From positions 1,116,001-1,180,000 of the forward strand of contig NZ_BCTK01000005.1 of assembly GCF_001571245.1 (NCBI RefSeq): a DNA stretch of 64,000 nucleotides, given 5' to 3'. The first letter of the stretch is position 1, and the number at the start of each line of letters is the position of its first letter. The notes below the pieces were generated by a model. It was not told the origin of the DNA and did no database searches. It worked only from the letters and a program-made list of their open reading frames with translations. The stretch comes from Achromobacter piechaudii NBRC 102461. GTDB taxonomy: Bacteria; Pseudomonadota; Gammaproteobacteria; Burkholderiales; Burkholderiaceae_B. Shown piece by piece: positions 9,269 to 19,312 of this stretch. Made by a program: the position numbers and the translations under genes.

Positions 9269-9353
9269 TGGTGCCCAGGAGAGGACTCGAACCTCCACAC
9301 CTTGCGGCACACGGACCTGAACCGTGCGCGTCTACCAATTCCGCCACCTGGGC
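9269..9353 (-). tRNA. tRNA-Leu(CAG), copy 3
   Basis: This 85-base tRNA is identical to copy 1 over its whole length, including the encoded CCA and the GCAA variable-arm loop. It lies 113 bases upstream of copy 2 in the same orientation, so the two may share a transcript. I found no convincing promoter upstream of it. Confidence 0.97.
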
Positions 9354-9608
9354 ACTGAGAGATACTTGTCAGAACTATGTGCTACGCTGCCGCTCTAGTT
9401 GCATTGTTTTGGTTTACAGCAAGTACGTTGTTTTCAACATACTGACTTAACTAAAACATGCGTCCTGAGCGTACTTGGTTTTACAATGGGTCTTTCGACC
9501 TGGGGTTTGCAACCGCTTTGGTTTTCAACCCCTTCTGACCATTTCTGCTTCAGTGTTCAGCCTTGGGCGAACCACAGAAGCTGCGCATTATATACGGAAA
9601 TTTCAGCT

Positions 9609-12074
9609 TTGGCAAAACGATCGAATAACGAATCGAAAAACAACAGATCAACACCCTTGCCCGAAGCGCCGCCGGACTTCGATCCTGATGTCCCGTCCCG
9701 TGAAGCCATCCTGACCGCGCTGCGTTCCGCGGGTTCGCCGTTGTCTCCGGTGGAACTGGCCGAGCGCATGGGCGTTGAGCGAGCGGCGACGATGGTGGGT
9801 TTCGAGCGCCGCCTGGGCGCGATGGAACGCGACGGCCAGTTGATGCCCAACCGCAAGGGCGTTTTGTTGCTGGCGACCAAATTGGATTTTGTCGCCGGCA
9901 AGGTGCTTGGCCATCGCGATGGCTTTGGCTTCCTGCTGCGCGATGATGGCGGCCCGGACCTGTTCCTGTCGCCGCGCGAAATGCTCAAGGTGCTGCATGG
10001 CGACCGCGTGCTGGTCAAACCTACTGGCGAATATCGCGGTAAGCCGGAAGGCACCATCGTCGAAGTCATTGAACGCCGCACCAACAAATTGGTGGGCCGA
10101 TTCCTGCACGAGCACGGCCTGTCCATCGTCGTGCCCGAAGATCAGCGCATCAAGCACGATATCCTGATTCCTCCCAGCGACACGAACGGCGCCCAGCACG
10201 GGCAGGTGGTCGCGGTGGAAATCATGGAGCAGCCCACGCGCCATACGCAGCCGCTGGGCCGCGTGGCCGAGGTGCTGGGCGAAATCGACGACCCCGGCAT
10301 GGAAATCGAGATCGCTGTGCGCAAGTTCGACGTGCCGGTCGAATTCTCCGAAGCCGCCCGCAAGCAGGCCGCGCGCCTGCCCGACGTGGTGCGCAAGAGC
10401 GACTTGAAAGACCGCGTCGATCTCCGCGACGTGCCGCTGATCACCATCGATGGTGAAGACGCGCGCGACTTCGACGACGCCGTGTATTGCGAGCCCGTCG
10501 AACTGGGCACCGGCCAGCGCAAGCGTCCTGGCTGGCGCTTGTTGGTGGCGATTGCCGACGTCAGCCACTACGTGCGTCCGGGCGATGCGCTGGATGACGA
10601 CGCCATCGAACGCGGCACCAGCGTGTACTTCCCGCGCCGCGTGATCCCGATGCTGCCGGAATCGCTGTCCAATGGCCTGTGTTCGCTGAACCCCGACGTC
10701 GACCGCCTGGTGCTGGTTTGCGACATGGTGATTCCGGCCACCGGCGCGAAAGCGGGTACGGTTACCGCCTATCAGTTCTATAACGCGGTGATGCACTCGC
10801 ATGCGCGCACCACCTATACGAACATCTGGGCCGCGTTGCAGCAGCCGGGCGGCCCGGCAGCCGCGGCGATGCGTAACGTGCTGCCGCATGTGCAGCACCT
10901 GTACGAGCTGTTCCAGTTGCTGGTGCAAGGCCGCAAGAAGCGCGGCGCGATCGATTTCGATACCGTCGAAACCAAGATCGTCTGCAACGAACTGGGCCGC
11001 ATCGAACAGATCGTGCCGTCCGTGCGCAACGACGCCCACAAGCTGATCGAAGAATGCATGCTGGCCGCCAACACCTGCGCGGCCGACTTCATGACGCGCA
11101 GCAAGCATCCCGGCCTGTACCGCATCCACGAAGGGCCCACGCCCGAGCGCCTGCTGTCGCTGCGAGAATTCCTGCGCACGATGGGGCTGTCGCTGGGTGG
11201 TGGCGATACGCCCACGGCCAAGGACTACGGCGACTTCCTCGACTCCGTGCGCGGCCGTCCCGACTACCAGTTGCTGCAATCGATGTGCCTGCGGTCGATG
11301 CAGCAGGCCGTCTACAGCCCGGACAACATGGGCCACTTCGGCCTGGCGTATCCCGGCTACAGCCACTTCACGTCGCCCATTCGCCGCTATCCCGATCTGT
11401 TGACCCATCGCGTCATCAAGGCCTTGCTGGCGGGGCAGCGTTATGTGCCCAGCCTGGATGACCACGCGGTCGTCATCGGGCGCACGCAGAAGGAACACGA
11501 ACAGGCCATCTGGGAAAAGATGGGCCTGGTGCTGTCGGCCACGGAACGCCGCGCCGACGAAGCCTCGCGCGACGTCGAGGCCTGGCTCAAGTGCTGGTTC
11601 GTCAAGGAGCGCGTGGGCGAAGACTTCAGCGGCACCGTCACGGGCGTGGCCAGCTTCGGCATCTTCGTCACGCTGGATACGCTGCACGTGGAAGGCTTGG
11701 TGCACGTGTCCGAATTGGGCGGCGAGTACTTCCAGTTCAATGATGGCCTGCATGAGCTGCGCGGCGAGCGCACGGGCATGCGCTACCGCCTGACCGACAA
11801 GGTTCAGGTCCAGGTGGCGCGCGTCGACCTGGAAGCGCGTCGTATCGAATTCCGTCTGGTGCAGGGCACGAGCTTCGACGCCCTGCGCAAGGCGGCGGCG
11901 CGCGGCCCCGACGAACCGGTGCGCCGCGTGAAGAAGGCTGCGGCGCCCAAGCCGGCGGCCCTCAAGGGCCAGACCGCCAAAGAGCGACGTGCCGACGCCA
12001 AGAAGGCAGGCAAGCCGCCGCGTGCGTCCAAGCGCGCCTCGCCGGCCAAGAAGGCGACGCACAAGCGTCATTGA
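9609..12074 (+). CDS. rnr: Ribonuclease R
   Basis: This processive 3'-to-5' exoribonuclease degrades structured RNA and takes part in rRNA quality control. The 821-residue protein (E. coli 813) has a winged-helix N-terminus, cold-shock OB domains, the RNB catalytic domain with the Asp cluster in DGEDARDFDDAVYC, the later motif HFTSPIRRYPDLLTHR, an S1 domain near residues 670-755, and a Lys/Ala/Arg-rich basic tail that in relatives helps bind structured RNA. The frame is open upstream to 9399, but similarity to the family begins at AKRSNN, so I chose the TTG at 9609 as start. The 255 bases between tRNA-Leu and this start hold no other gene. rlmB follows, as in E. coli. Confidence 0.95.
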   Translation: MAKRSNNESKNNRSTPLPEAPPDFDPDVPSREAILTALRSAGSPLSPVELAERMGVERAATMVGFERRLGAMERDGQLMPNRKGVLLLATKLDFVAGKVLGHRDGFGFLLRDDGGPDLFLSPREMLKVLHGDRVLVKPTGEYRGKPEGTIVEVIERRTNKLVGRFLHEHGLSIVVPEDQRIKHDILIPPSDTNGAQHGQVVAVEIMEQPTRHTQPLGRVAEVLGEIDDPGMEIEIAVRKFDVPVEFSEAARKQAARLPDVVRKSDLKDRVDLRDVPLITIDGEDARDFDDAVYCEPVELGTGQRKRPGWRLLVAIADVSHYVRPGDALDDDAIERGTSVYFPRRVIPMLPESLSNGLCSLNPDVDRLVLVCDMVIPATGAKAGTVTAYQFYNAVMHSHARTTYTNIWAALQQPGGPAAAAMRNVLPHVQHLYELFQLLVQGRKKRGAIDFDTVETKIVCNELGRIEQIVPSVRNDAHKLIEECMLAANTCAADFMTRSKHPGLYRIHEGPTPERLLSLREFLRTMGLSLGGGDTPTAKDYGDFLDSVRGRPDYQLLQSMCLRSMQQAVYSPDNMGHFGLAYPGYSHFTSPIRRYPDLLTHRVIKALLAGQRYVPSLDDHAVVIGRTQKEHEQAIWEKMGLVLSATERRADEASRDVEAWLKCWFVKERVGEDFSGTVTGVASFGIFVTLDTLHVEGLVHVSELGGEYFQFNDGLHELRGERTGMRYRLTDKVQVQVARVDLEARRIEFRLVQGTSFDALRKAAARGPDEPVRRVKKAAAPKPAALKGQTAKERRADAKKAGKPPRASKRASPAKKATHKRH

Positions 12075-12166
12075 TGGGCGTTTGGTGACCTCTTCATGGC
12101 CTGCCCGCCGTAGGGCGGCGTGGCCATAAGGGGTAACATTGCGCTGATGGCCGGCTTGTCCGGTGG

Positions 12167-12186
12167 CCCGCCCCCTCTGGGGCGGG
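12167..12186 (+). other. Hairpin in the leader of rlmB
   Basis: A perfect 8-bp stem CCCGCCCC / GGGGCGGG with a CTCT loop lies 28 bases before rlmB. No T run follows directly. It may be a weak attenuator between rnr and rlmB or an mRNA-stability element. Confidence 0.4.
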
Positions 12187-12214
12187 TATTCGTTTATCTA
12201 AAGGTATTGCATTT

Positions 12215-12952
12215 ATGGCGTCGACCCAAGTTCTGGCCGGGTTTCACGCGGTTGTCGCGCGGCTGCGCCACGCGCCCGAGTCAATCAAGGAAATCTATGT
12301 CGAGGCATCGCGCCGCGACAAGCGTATGCAGACGTTCATCGAACAGGCCGAGAAGGCCGGTCGGCGCGTGCATCCGGTGCCGATGGAGCGCCTGGACGGT
12401 TTGTCGCGTGGCACGCGGCATCAAGGCGTGGTCGCCCTGGCCGACGAACGCCAACTGGCGGTGGACGTGGATGAAGTGCTCGACGTCATCGAGGGTCCGC
12501 CGCTGCTGTTGATCCTGGACGGCGTGACCGATCCGCACAACCTGGGCGCCTGCCTGCGCACCGCCGATGCGGCGGGCGTGCACGCCGTCATCGCCCCGCG
12601 CGATCGCGCCGTGGGCCTGAACGCCACCGTGCAGCGCGTCGCCTGCGGCGCGGCCGACACCGTTCCTTATCTGATGGTCACGAATCTGGCGCGCACCATG
12701 CGCGGTCTGAAAGACCGTGGCGTGTGGCTGGTGGGCACCGATGATCAGGCAACCGACAGCATGCACAAGATCGACGCGCGTCAGCCGATGGCGTGGGTCA
12801 TGGGCGCCGAAGGCGAGGGCATGCGACGCCTGACCCGCGAAACCTGCGACCAGTTGGTCAACATCCCCATGCTCGGTTCGGTCGAAAGCCTGAACGTCAG
12901 CGTGGCCAGCGCCGTCTGCCTGTACGAAACCGTGCGCCAGCGCCAGGCCTGA
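12215..12952 (+). CDS. rlmB: 23S rRNA (guanosine-2251-2'-O)-methyltransferase RlmB
   Basis: This SPOUT-family enzyme methylates the ribose of G2251 in the peptidyl-transferase P loop of 23S rRNA. The 245-residue length is close to E. coli (243). An N-terminal substrate-binding domain (about 1-75) precedes the SpoU domain, whose three motifs are visible: [16 protein letters not shown] (motif 1), [11 protein letters not shown] (motif 2) and [13 protein letters not shown] (motif 3, forming the trefoil knot). It lies downstream of rnr in the same orientation, the order found in many proteobacteria, and both act in ribosome metabolism. Confidence 0.95.
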   Translation: MASTQVLAGFHAVVARLRHAPESIKEIYVEASRRDKRMQTFIEQAEKAGRRVHPVPMERLDGLSRGTRHQGVVALADERQLAVDVDEVLDVIEGPPLLLILDGVTDPHNLGACLRTADAAGVHAVIAPRDRAVGLNATVQRVACGAADTVPYLMVTNLARTMRGLKDRGVWLVGTDDQATDSMHKIDARQPMAWVMGAEGEGMRRLTRETCDQLVNIPMLGSVESLNVSVASAVCLYETVRQRQA

Positions 12953-13003
12953 TCCTGCCCGCCCCGACTACCTTGTAGCTCTTCCTTTACGCGTCTGCCC
13001 ATC

Positions 13004-14248
13004 ATGCACCAGAACGGCTTTACCACCACGATTCTCCATTCCGACCGCCAACAATCCGTCGAGCACGGAGCGGTGCACAAGCCGATGCATCCGTCATCGG
13101 AATTCGCCTACGACGACGCGCGCGAACTGGCGGCGGTGTTCCAGGGCAAGGCGGGCTTCACCTACGCGCGTCAGGGCACGCCCACCACGACGGCGCTGGA
13201 AGCGAAGATCAACCATATGGAAGGCGGCAAGGGCACCGTCAGCTTCGCCACCGGCATGGCGGCGCTGTCGGCGATCTTCACGACGCTGCTGCGCCGGGGC
13301 GACCACCTCGTCTCCAGCCAATACGTGTTCGGCAACACCAACAGCTTGCTGGGCACGCTGCTGGAACTCGGTGTCGAGATCACCTTCGTGGACGCGACCG
13401 ATGCCGCGCAAGTGCGCGCCGCCATCCAGCCCAACACGCGCATGGTCTTCACCGAAACCATCGCCAACCCCGGCACGCAAGTGGCCGACCTGGCGGTCAT
13501 CGGCGAAATCTGCCGCGAGAAGAATCTGGTCTACGTCGTCGACAACACGTTGACGTCGCCCTGGATGTTCCGGCCGTCCACCGTCCATGCTTCGCTCGTG
13601 ATGAACTCGCTGTCCAAGTACATTGGCGGCCATGGCAACGCGCTGGGCGGCGCGGTGACGGACACCGGCCTGTATGACTGGGCCGGCTATTCCAATATCT
13701 ATGACGCCTATCGCAAGGGCCTGTCCACGGGTTGGGGTCTGACCCAGATCAAGAAGAAGGGCCTGCGCGACATGGGCGGCACGCTGGCTGCGGAACCCGC
13801 GCACCGCATCGCGGTCGGCGCCGAGACGCTGGCGCTGCGCATGGCCAAGCACTGCGCCAACGCGCTGGCGCTGGCGCGCTTCCTGAATGAGCATCCCGGC
13901 GTGGCCAAGGTTCATTACCCGGGCCTGGCTGATCATGCACAGCATGCGCGCGCAGCGGCGCTGTTCGGGTCGCGGTTTGGCGGTTTGTTGGGCATCGAGC
14001 TTGCTGATGGCGTGGACTGCTTCGATTTCCTGAATCGCCTGCGCATCGTGCTGATGGCCACGCACCTGGGCGACACACGCAGCCTGGCCTTGCCCGCCGC
14101 GCACACCATCTACTACGAAATGGGCGCCGAGCGCCGCAAGCAGATGGGCATCGCGGACAGCCTGATCCGCGTGTCGGTAGGCATCGAGGACGAAGCCGAT
14201 CTGCTGTTTGATTTCGATCAGGCGCTCAATGGGTGCCTGAAGGGATAA
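13004..14248 (+). CDS. PLP-dependent Cys/Met metabolism enzyme (cystathionine gamma-synthase family)
   Basis: This 414-residue fold-type I enzyme contains the PLP Schiff-base lysine in [16 protein letters not shown] near residue 207, the YARQGTPTT and FATGMAA motifs, and the cofactor Asp in VDNTLTSPW. The family covers cystathionine gamma-synthase, O-acyl-homoserine sulfhydrylases and methionine gamma-lyase, which share this skeleton, so the exact reaction cannot be fixed by eye. The closing segment ([18 protein letters not shown]) is typical of the family's C-terminus. It stands alone, with no met genes beside it, 51 bases after rlmB. Confidence 0.88.
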   Translation: MHQNGFTTTILHSDRQQSVEHGAVHKPMHPSSEFAYDDARELAAVFQGKAGFTYARQGTPTTTALEAKINHMEGGKGTVSFATGMAALSAIFTTLLRRGDHLVSSQYVFGNTNSLLGTLLELGVEITFVDATDAAQVRAAIQPNTRMVFTETIANPGTQVADLAVIGEICREKNLVYVVDNTLTSPWMFRPSTVHASLVMNSLSKYIGGHGNALGGAVTDTGLYDWAGYSNIYDAYRKGLSTGWGLTQIKKKGLRDMGGTLAAEPAHRIAVGAETLALRMAKHCANALALARFLNEHPGVAKVHYPGLADHAQHARAAALFGSRFGGLLGIELADGVDCFDFLNRLRIVLMATHLGDTRSLALPAAHTIYYEMGAERRKQMGIADSLIRVSVGIEDEADLLFDFDQALNGCLKG

Positions 14249-14303
14249 TTCGGCACCGCCTGCCGCGCGCGCTCGCGCACGGCAGGGTCCAAGGATCAGG
14301 CTC

Positions 14304-14984
14304 ATGCTTATACAGATCGCAGATGTTTTCTCGCCGCAAGAGGCGGCTGATATCCGCCAGCGGCTGGATGCGTCCGAATGGGTGGATGGCAAGGTCACGG
14401 CGGGCTACCAGTCGGCCGAGGTCAAGCGCAACCGCCAGTTGCCCGAGCAGCATCCTCTGGCGCAGGAACTGGGCAACCTGATTCTGCAACGCCTGGCGAC
14501 CAACAACCTGTTCATGTCGGCGGCCCTGCCGCGCAAGATCTTTCCGCCGCTGTTCAATCGCTACGAAGGCGGCGAAGCCTTTGGCTACCACGTCGATAAC
14601 GCGGTGCGCGGCATCACGGGCACGGCCGAGCGCGTGCGCACGGACCTGTCCGCCACGCTGTTCTTCTCGGACCCGGATTCCTACGATGGCGGCGAGCTCG
14701 TCATTGACGACACCTACGGGCCGCGCGCCGTAAAGCTGCCGGCGGGCCACATGGTGCTGTATCCCGGCACCAGCTTGCACAAGGTGAACCCGGTGACGCG
14801 TGGGGCGCGCATCAGTTCGTTTTTCTGGATGCAAAGCCTGGTGCGCGAAGACAGTCAGCGTGCATTGTTGCTTGATATGGACGTGGCCATCCAGCGTTTG
14901 AATCACGATGTGGCGGGGCATGCTTCTATCGTGCAACTGACCGGCATTTATCACAATTTGCTGCGCCGCTGGGCCGATGTTTGA
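14304..14984 (+). CDS. PKHD-type Fe(II)/2-oxoglutarate hydroxylase (PiuC/YbiX family)
   Basis: This 226-residue protein (YbiX 225) has the jelly-roll 2-oxoglutarate dioxygenase domain. The HxD iron ligands are in YHVDNAVRG (about residues 96-98), the distal His in [11 protein letters not shown], and the 2-oxoglutarate Arg in [14 protein letters not shown] lies nine bases before the ATG. Family members are induced by iron starvation and often adjoin TonB-dependent receptors; here a tonB system lies 1.3 kb downstream but is not in the same operon. A GC-rich hairpin (about 14259-14286) precedes it. The substrate is unknown. Confidence 0.9.
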   Translation: MLIQIADVFSPQEAADIRQRLDASEWVDGKVTAGYQSAEVKRNRQLPEQHPLAQELGNLILQRLATNNLFMSAALPRKIFPPLFNRYEGGEAFGYHVDNAVRGITGTAERVRTDLSATLFFSDPDSYDGGELVIDDTYGPRAVKLPAGHMVLYPGTSLHKVNPVTRGARISSFFWMQSLVREDSQRALLLDMDVAIQRLNHDVAGHASIVQLTGIYHNLLRRWADV

Positions 14985-15339
14985 TTCAGGCTTGAAGTGA
15001 TATTTTCAGTGTCGCGCAAACCCCGAAATGCGCGTTTGTGTTTATTGCGAAAACGGCTAAAAGCTAGTATTGGCGCGGGTTGTGGTGAGGTTTTCGCTTG
15101 ACAGCCGCTCTACGCCAAGGCCTAATACACGTCTGCGTCGCTGACGGTTTGAAGGCAAATATGCCCTTGAATCCAGGCGGCGCAGCAGTTTAAAAGTTGT
15201 GCTTTGCAGCGCAAGAAAAAGTCCATCCACTGTCTGTTCGTCGTTTGTCGGGCCTTGCGTTTAGTTGGTGGCGTCCCTGCATGACAGCCATGAACCGCTC
15301 GGCCTCGCAGACTCAATACCTTGTGAGGGGTACTCCTGA
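14985..15339 (+). promoter_or_regulatory. hupB leader region with candidate promoter
   Basis: This 355-base gap holds no convincing gene. TTGACA at 15098-15103 is followed 17-19 bases later by CCTAAT/TAATAC (15121-15128), a plausible sigma70 promoter for hupB that would give a leader of about 200 bases. The leader is locally AT-richer than neighbouring coding DNA, and GAGGGGT lies just before the hupB start. Confidence 0.45.
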
Positions 15340-15612
15340 ATGAACAAAACCGAACTCATCGATCACATCGCCAGCAAGGCCGATATCTCCAAGGCTGCCG
15401 CAGGCCGTTCGCTCGACGCCCTGATCGGTGCCGTCAAGACCACGCTGAAGAAAGGCGGTACGGTAACGCTGGTTGGCTTTGGCACGTTTGCCGTGTCGGC
15501 TCGCGCTGCGCGCACCGGCCGCAACCCGCGTACCGGCGAAACGATCAAGATCAAAAAGGCCAAGGTGCCGAAGTTCCGTCCGGGCAAGGCCCTGAAGGAC
15601 GCCGTCAACTAA
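15340..15612 (+). CDS. hupB: HU-beta nucleoid DNA-binding protein
   Basis: This 90-residue histone-like protein matches E. coli HupB end to end. It starts [11 protein letters not shown] and contains the conserved GFGTF turn and the DNA-inserting arm with the RNP motif ([12 protein letters not shown]). As a homo- or heterodimer it bends and compacts DNA. It is preceded by a long leader with a candidate promoter and followed after about 170 bases by tRNA-Val. lon and ppiD, frequent neighbours of hupB elsewhere, are absent here. Confidence 0.97.
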   Translation: MNKTELIDHIASKADISKAAAGRSLDALIGAVKTTLKKGGTVTLVGFGTFAVSARAARTGRNPRTGETIKIKKAKVPKFRPGKALKDAVN

Positions 15613-15652
15613 TGGACGGCAAGGCGGTCGCCGGGCATGGTCCCCAAGCGAT

Positions 15653-15681
15653 TTGCCGACAATGACGCGGTCCGGTATACT
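15653..15681 (+). promoter_or_regulatory. Sigma70 promoter of tRNA-Val
   Basis: TTGCCG (15653-15658) and TATACT (15676-15681) are separated by exactly 17 bases, with a GC-rich discriminator (CCGGCCCGCG) downstream, as expected for a stringently controlled stable-RNA promoter. The predicted start is about 95 bases before the tRNA. Confidence 0.8.
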
Positions 15682-15781
15682 CCGGCCCGCGTATTGCTTT
15701 TGAGTACCCCGAGTTGGCTGCGAGTTAGTCACTGCCCCATGCGTATCATCGTGATGAGGCGGCGCTGAAAGTGTCAGGATC

Positions 15782-15857
15782 GGGTGCTTAGCTCAGTTGG
15801 TAGAGCGGCGCCCTTACAAGGCGTAGGTCACAGGTTCGACCCCTGTAGCACCCACCA
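15782..15857 (+). tRNA. tRNA-Val(TAC)
   Basis: This is a 76-base cloverleaf with encoded CCA. The acceptor stem is GGGTGCT / AGCACCC, the anticodon loop is CTTACAA (anticodon TAC) and the T loop is GGTTCGACCCC. It has its own promoter upstream and an intrinsic terminator 33 bases downstream. Confidence 0.97.
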
Positions 15858-15890
15858 GAAGCAACGTCAGACTTTCTTTGAATTGCCCGC

Positions 15891-15925
15891 AAAACCCGCA
15901 CACTTAACCGTGGCGGGTTTTTTGT
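15891..15925 (+). terminator. Terminator of tRNA-Val
   Basis: The stem AAAACCCGC (15891-15899) / GCGGGTTTT (15913-15921) runs directly into a T tract. Between here and the Fur box at 16158 I see no gene in about 230 bases. Confidence 0.88.
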
Positions 15926-16156
15926 TTTGGCATCGATGCTTGAGCATCCGGCAAGCCACGTCACGCGCAGCACGCCGTGTGCATGAAGACCGTGCTCGAT
16001 GCGCCGGCAGACGGCAACCAAGCCATCCCTCAGGCACCTTCTCCCTTCGCCGCACCCGCGCGCTCTTTGCGTTCGCGCAAGCCTTTTTGATCCGTTCTTG
16101 TGGTTTCTCGTTGAGCCCGGTAGGGCAGTGTTACGCTATTGCAGACGAAATAGGAC

Positions 16157-16185
16157 GTGCGAATCATTCGCATTTAAGATATTAT
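16157..16185 (+). promoter_or_regulatory. Fur box overlapping the tonB promoter
   Basis: TGCGAAT-C-ATTCGCA (16158-16172) is a perfect 7-1-7 inverted repeat in the Fur-box format. It overlaps a weak -35-like GTGCGA (16157-16162), 17 bases from TATTAT (16180-16185). Iron-bound Fur would block this promoter, so tonB-exbB-exbD should be derepressed by iron starvation. The -35/-10 choice is inference. Confidence 0.75.
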
Positions 16186-16276
16186 GATCGGCTTGTACCG
16201 GCTGGCTCACGCCGCTTTTTTTTGGCGCGCGTTTTCGTCCAGCTGGCCGGATAAGTCAATGCACCCTGGCTGATTC

Positions 16277-17074
16277 ATGCCTAGTTTTCAACGCGGTTGG
16301 AATTCTTCTTCGCCGTCTTCAATTGGTATACGCGCTGGCGCCGGGCTGGCGGTTGTCGCACTGCATGCCGCAGTGATCGGGGCCATTTTCATGGCGCCCG
16401 AGCATCGTCCTGAGCTCGAGCAGCCCGAGGCGGTCATGGTCAGTTTGATCGACGCGCCGGTTCCGCAGGTGGCCAAGGCCGAGCCTACGCCCGAGCCGCC
16501 GCAACCGGTGGTGGAACCGCCCCCCGAGCCGCAGCCCGAAGTCGAGCCGGACCCCGAGCCCGAGCCCGAATTGAAGCCCGAACCTGAACCAGAACCCGAG
16601 CCGGTGGTTGAGAAACCGCCGATGCCGGCCCCCAAACCCAAGCCGAAACCCAAACCCAAGCCGCAGCCCAAACCGCAACCCAAGCAGGAAGTCAAACCCG
16701 AGACCCCGCCTGTGCAGACGCCGCCCGCTGGCGCAGTGGATGGCGCGCAAGCGTCGCAGAGTCCGCAACAGGGACCGCCGCCCGATCAGCCCGTATTGGT
16801 GTCGAGCATCGAGTTCCAGGGCGCGCGGCCCATGCCCACCTATCCCATGGCCTCGCGCCGCATGCGGGAAGAGGGGCGGGTGCTGGTGCTGGTGGAGATC
16901 AACACGCAGGGTCTGGTGGAGCGCGCGACGATCGACACGTCATCGGGCTTTTCCAGGCTGGATGAATCCGCGCTGGCCGCGGCGCGCAAAGCCAAGTTCA
17001 AGCCCTATACCCGTAACGGCGTGGCCTATGCCGCCAAAGCCAAAATTCCGTTCGATTTCGTAATGAGGAACTGA
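16277..17074 (+). CDS. tonB: TonB energy transducer
   Basis: This 265-residue periplasm-spanning protein couples the proton motive force to outer-membrane receptors. One N-terminal membrane helix (about residues 18-38, AGLAVVALHAAVIGAIFMA) is followed by a long Pro-rich spacer of alternating Glu-Pro then Lys-Pro repeats (about 60-150) and the C-terminal TonB domain (about 180-265). That domain includes YPMASRRMREEGRVLV, where the family usually has YP and RG-x-V. exbB begins one base after its stop, so the three genes form one operon behind the Fur box. Confidence 0.95.
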   Translation: MPSFQRGWNSSSPSSIGIRAGAGLAVVALHAAVIGAIFMAPEHRPELEQPEAVMVSLIDAPVPQVAKAEPTPEPPQPVVEPPPEPQPEVEPDPEPEPELKPEPEPEPEPVVEKPPMPAPKPKPKPKPKPQPKPQPKQEVKPETPPVQTPPAGAVDGAQASQSPQQGPPPDQPVLVSSIEFQGARPMPTYPMASRRMREEGRVLVLVEINTQGLVERATIDTSSGFSRLDESALAAARKAKFKPYTRNGVAYAAKAKIPFDFVMRN

Positions 17075-17075
17075 G

Positions 17076-18013
17076 ATGTCCAACGCACTGCAAGGCGCCA
17101 CCCTGGTGGCGCAGGCGACGACCAGCCCGGCAGCGCCGGCCGCCGCCGCCGCTGCGCCCGCAGCCCAACAAGCCGCCACGGCTGGCGCGGGCGTCGTCCA
17201 GCAATCGGCCGATGCGCTGCAAAGCGCCGCCGCCGCGCTGCCCCCGACCGCGCCTGTCGCCACTCCCGACATGGGCTTTCTGCACTTTGTCGCGCAGAGC
17301 GACTTCGTGGGCAAGAGCCTGTTCATCATCCTGATCCTGATGTCGCTGGTGACCTGGTACCTGATCCTGGTCAAGGCTGCCAGCAATGTCAGCATGCGCA
17401 AGCGCTCGGCCGACTTCCTGAACAAGTTCTGGAACGCCAGCTCGCTGGAGCAGGTCGAGCACGAAATCAGCACGCACGGCGCGCGCGATCCGTTCTCGCA
17501 CCTGGCCAGCCATGCCATGCACGCCCAGGCGCACCACAACAAATTCGGCGCCACCAAGCTGGAAGAGTCCGGCAGCAATTCCGATTTCGTCACGCGCACC
17601 ATGCGCAAGGTGATCGACGAAGAAACCGCCAAGCTCGAAAACGGCCTGACGGTGCTGGCCTCGGTGGGCTCCACCGCCCCGTTCGTCGGCCTGTTCGGCA
17701 CGGTGTGGGGCGTCTATCATGCGCTGGTGGGCATCGGCCTGTCGGACGGCGTGACCATCAACCGCATTGCCGGTCCGGTGGGCGAAGCGCTCATCATGAC
17801 GGGCCTGGGTCTGGCCGTAGCCATTCCCGCCGTGTTGGCGTACAACACGTTCGTGCGCAACAACCGCGTGTTCCTGTCGCGCCTGGACGCTTTTGCCCAT
17901 GACCTGTTCGCGTTCCTGACCACCGGCCAGCAAGTTGCGCTGTCCGACGGCAAGGTCCGCGCCCTGCGCCGCCAGAACGGTAACGGCGCCGCGGTTCAAC
18001 GCGGGAGAGAATA

Positions 18014-18014
<1 letters not shown>
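17076..18014 (+). CDS. exbB: ExbB proton channel subunit
   Basis: This 312-residue MotA/TolQ/ExbB family protein forms the pentameric channel powering TonB. Three membrane helices are visible: about residues 75-100, then two in the conserved C-terminal domain. The domain hallmarks TAPFVGLFGTVWGV and GEALIMTGLGLAVAIPAVLAYN are intact. The first ~65 residues are an Ala/Pro/Gln-rich extension, partly signal-like, longer than in E. coli ExbB (244 residues) and resembling the extended ExbB of some other proteobacteria. Its stop overlaps the exbD start by one base (TAATG). Confidence 0.95.
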
Positions 18015-18508
<494 letters not shown>

Positions 18509-18524
18509 ACGAAACCCACGGATA

Positions 18525-18552
18525 GGGGGCGCATTTCGCGCCCCTTTTTTTT
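18525..18552 (+). terminator. Terminator of the tonB-exbB-exbD operon
   Basis: The stem GGGGCGC (18526-18532) / GCGCCCC (18538-18544) with an ATTTC loop is followed by eight T residues. It separates exbD from the response regulator gene starting 23 bases later. Confidence 0.92.
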
Positions 18553-18574
18553 CGGATCGCGCTAGAATCGCGGC

Positions 18575-19246
18575 ATGCGAGTTCTGGTAATCGAAGACGA
18601 CACCACCCTGGGCCATGCGCTCCAGGAATTCCTGGCCGACCAGGGTTATGCGGTCGACTGGCTAACGGAAGGCGACCGAGTCCTGGGCGCCCTGGCTGGC
18701 CAGCCCTACGACCTCATGCTGCTCGACCTGAACCTTCCCGGCATGAGCGGGCTTGATGTGTTGCGGCAATTGCGCCAAGACGGCAATCAGGTCCCCGTGC
18801 TGATCCTCACCGCGCGCGACGGTATCGAAGACCGCGTCGCGGGCCTGGATGCCGGCGCCGACGATTACGTCACCAAACCCTTTGAACTGCCCGAGCTGGC
18901 CGCGCGCGTACGTGCGTTTGGCCGCCGCCGCGCGGGTCAGGCGCAGCCGCTCATCGAAGTCGGTCCGCTGGTGTTCGACACGGTCGGCCGCGAAGTGCGC
19001 GCCAACGGCCAACGCCTGTCCTTGTCCGTGCGCGAACTCTCGGTGCTGGAAATGCTGATGGCCCGCGTGGGCCGTGTCGTGACCAAGCGCCAGATCGTGA
19101 ATTCGCTGTCCGCCTGGGACGCCGATTTCAGCGAAAACGCCGTCGAAGTCTACGTGTACCGCCTGCGCAAGCGCCTGGAAGGTACGGGCGCCAGCATCCA
19201 GACGGTGCGCGGCTTCGGCTACATGCTGGATGTGGAAACGGCCTGA
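18575..19246 (+). CDS. OmpR/PhoB-family response regulator (TctD/QseB-like)
   Basis: This 223-residue regulator has a receiver domain with the acidic pocket E7-D8-D9, phosphoacceptor Asp51 (LMLLDLNLPG) and conserved Lys101 (VTKPFEL), and a C-terminal winged-helix DNA-binding domain (about 128-220, ending RTVRGFGYML-like). It is 66 bases upstream of the partner kinase gene, and the set continues into kup. The similarity is to the TctD/QseB/BasR group; the stimulus is not readable. Confidence 0.92.
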   Translation: MRVLVIEDDTTLGHALQEFLADQGYAVDWLTEGDRVLGALAGQPYDLMLLDLNLPGMSGLDVLRQLRQDGNQVPVLILTARDGIEDRVAGLDAGADDYVTKPFELPELAARVRAFGRRRAGQAQPLIEVGPLVFDTVGREVRANGQRLSLSVRELSVLEMLMARVGRVVTKRQIVNSLSAWDADFSENAVEVYVYRLRKRLEGTGASIQTVRGFGYMLDVETA

Positions 19247-19312
19247 CGGCCTGCGCGCCGCCGGCACGCGCCGGCGGAGCTTCTGCATCCACCCAAGCGA
19301 GGGTCTCGCGTC

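Noticed and set aside
7981..9353. tRNA cluster as an integration site for a genomic island.
   Set aside because: No integrase, no duplicated tRNA 3' end as an attachment site, and the flanking genes are ordinary housekeeping genes.
9399..9608. N-terminal extension of RNase R to the ATG at 9399.
   Set aside because: The extra 70 residues are Cys/Phe/Trp-rich, unlike the family; similarity starts at the TTG at 9609.
9648..12071. An open frame of about 807 codons antisense to rnr (and similar ones antisense to kup, argD, the pot genes, rmuC, the amidase and the FtsX-type permease).
   Set aside because: Their composition is the His/Arg/Gln/Ala-rich pattern of GC-rich antisense frames, they show no family motifs, and the opposite strand encodes well-conserved proteins.
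15926..16140. A small gene between tRNA-Val and tonB.
   Set aside because: Open frames here have no ribosome binding site or recognisable protein character; the region is best read as a terminator and promoter gap.
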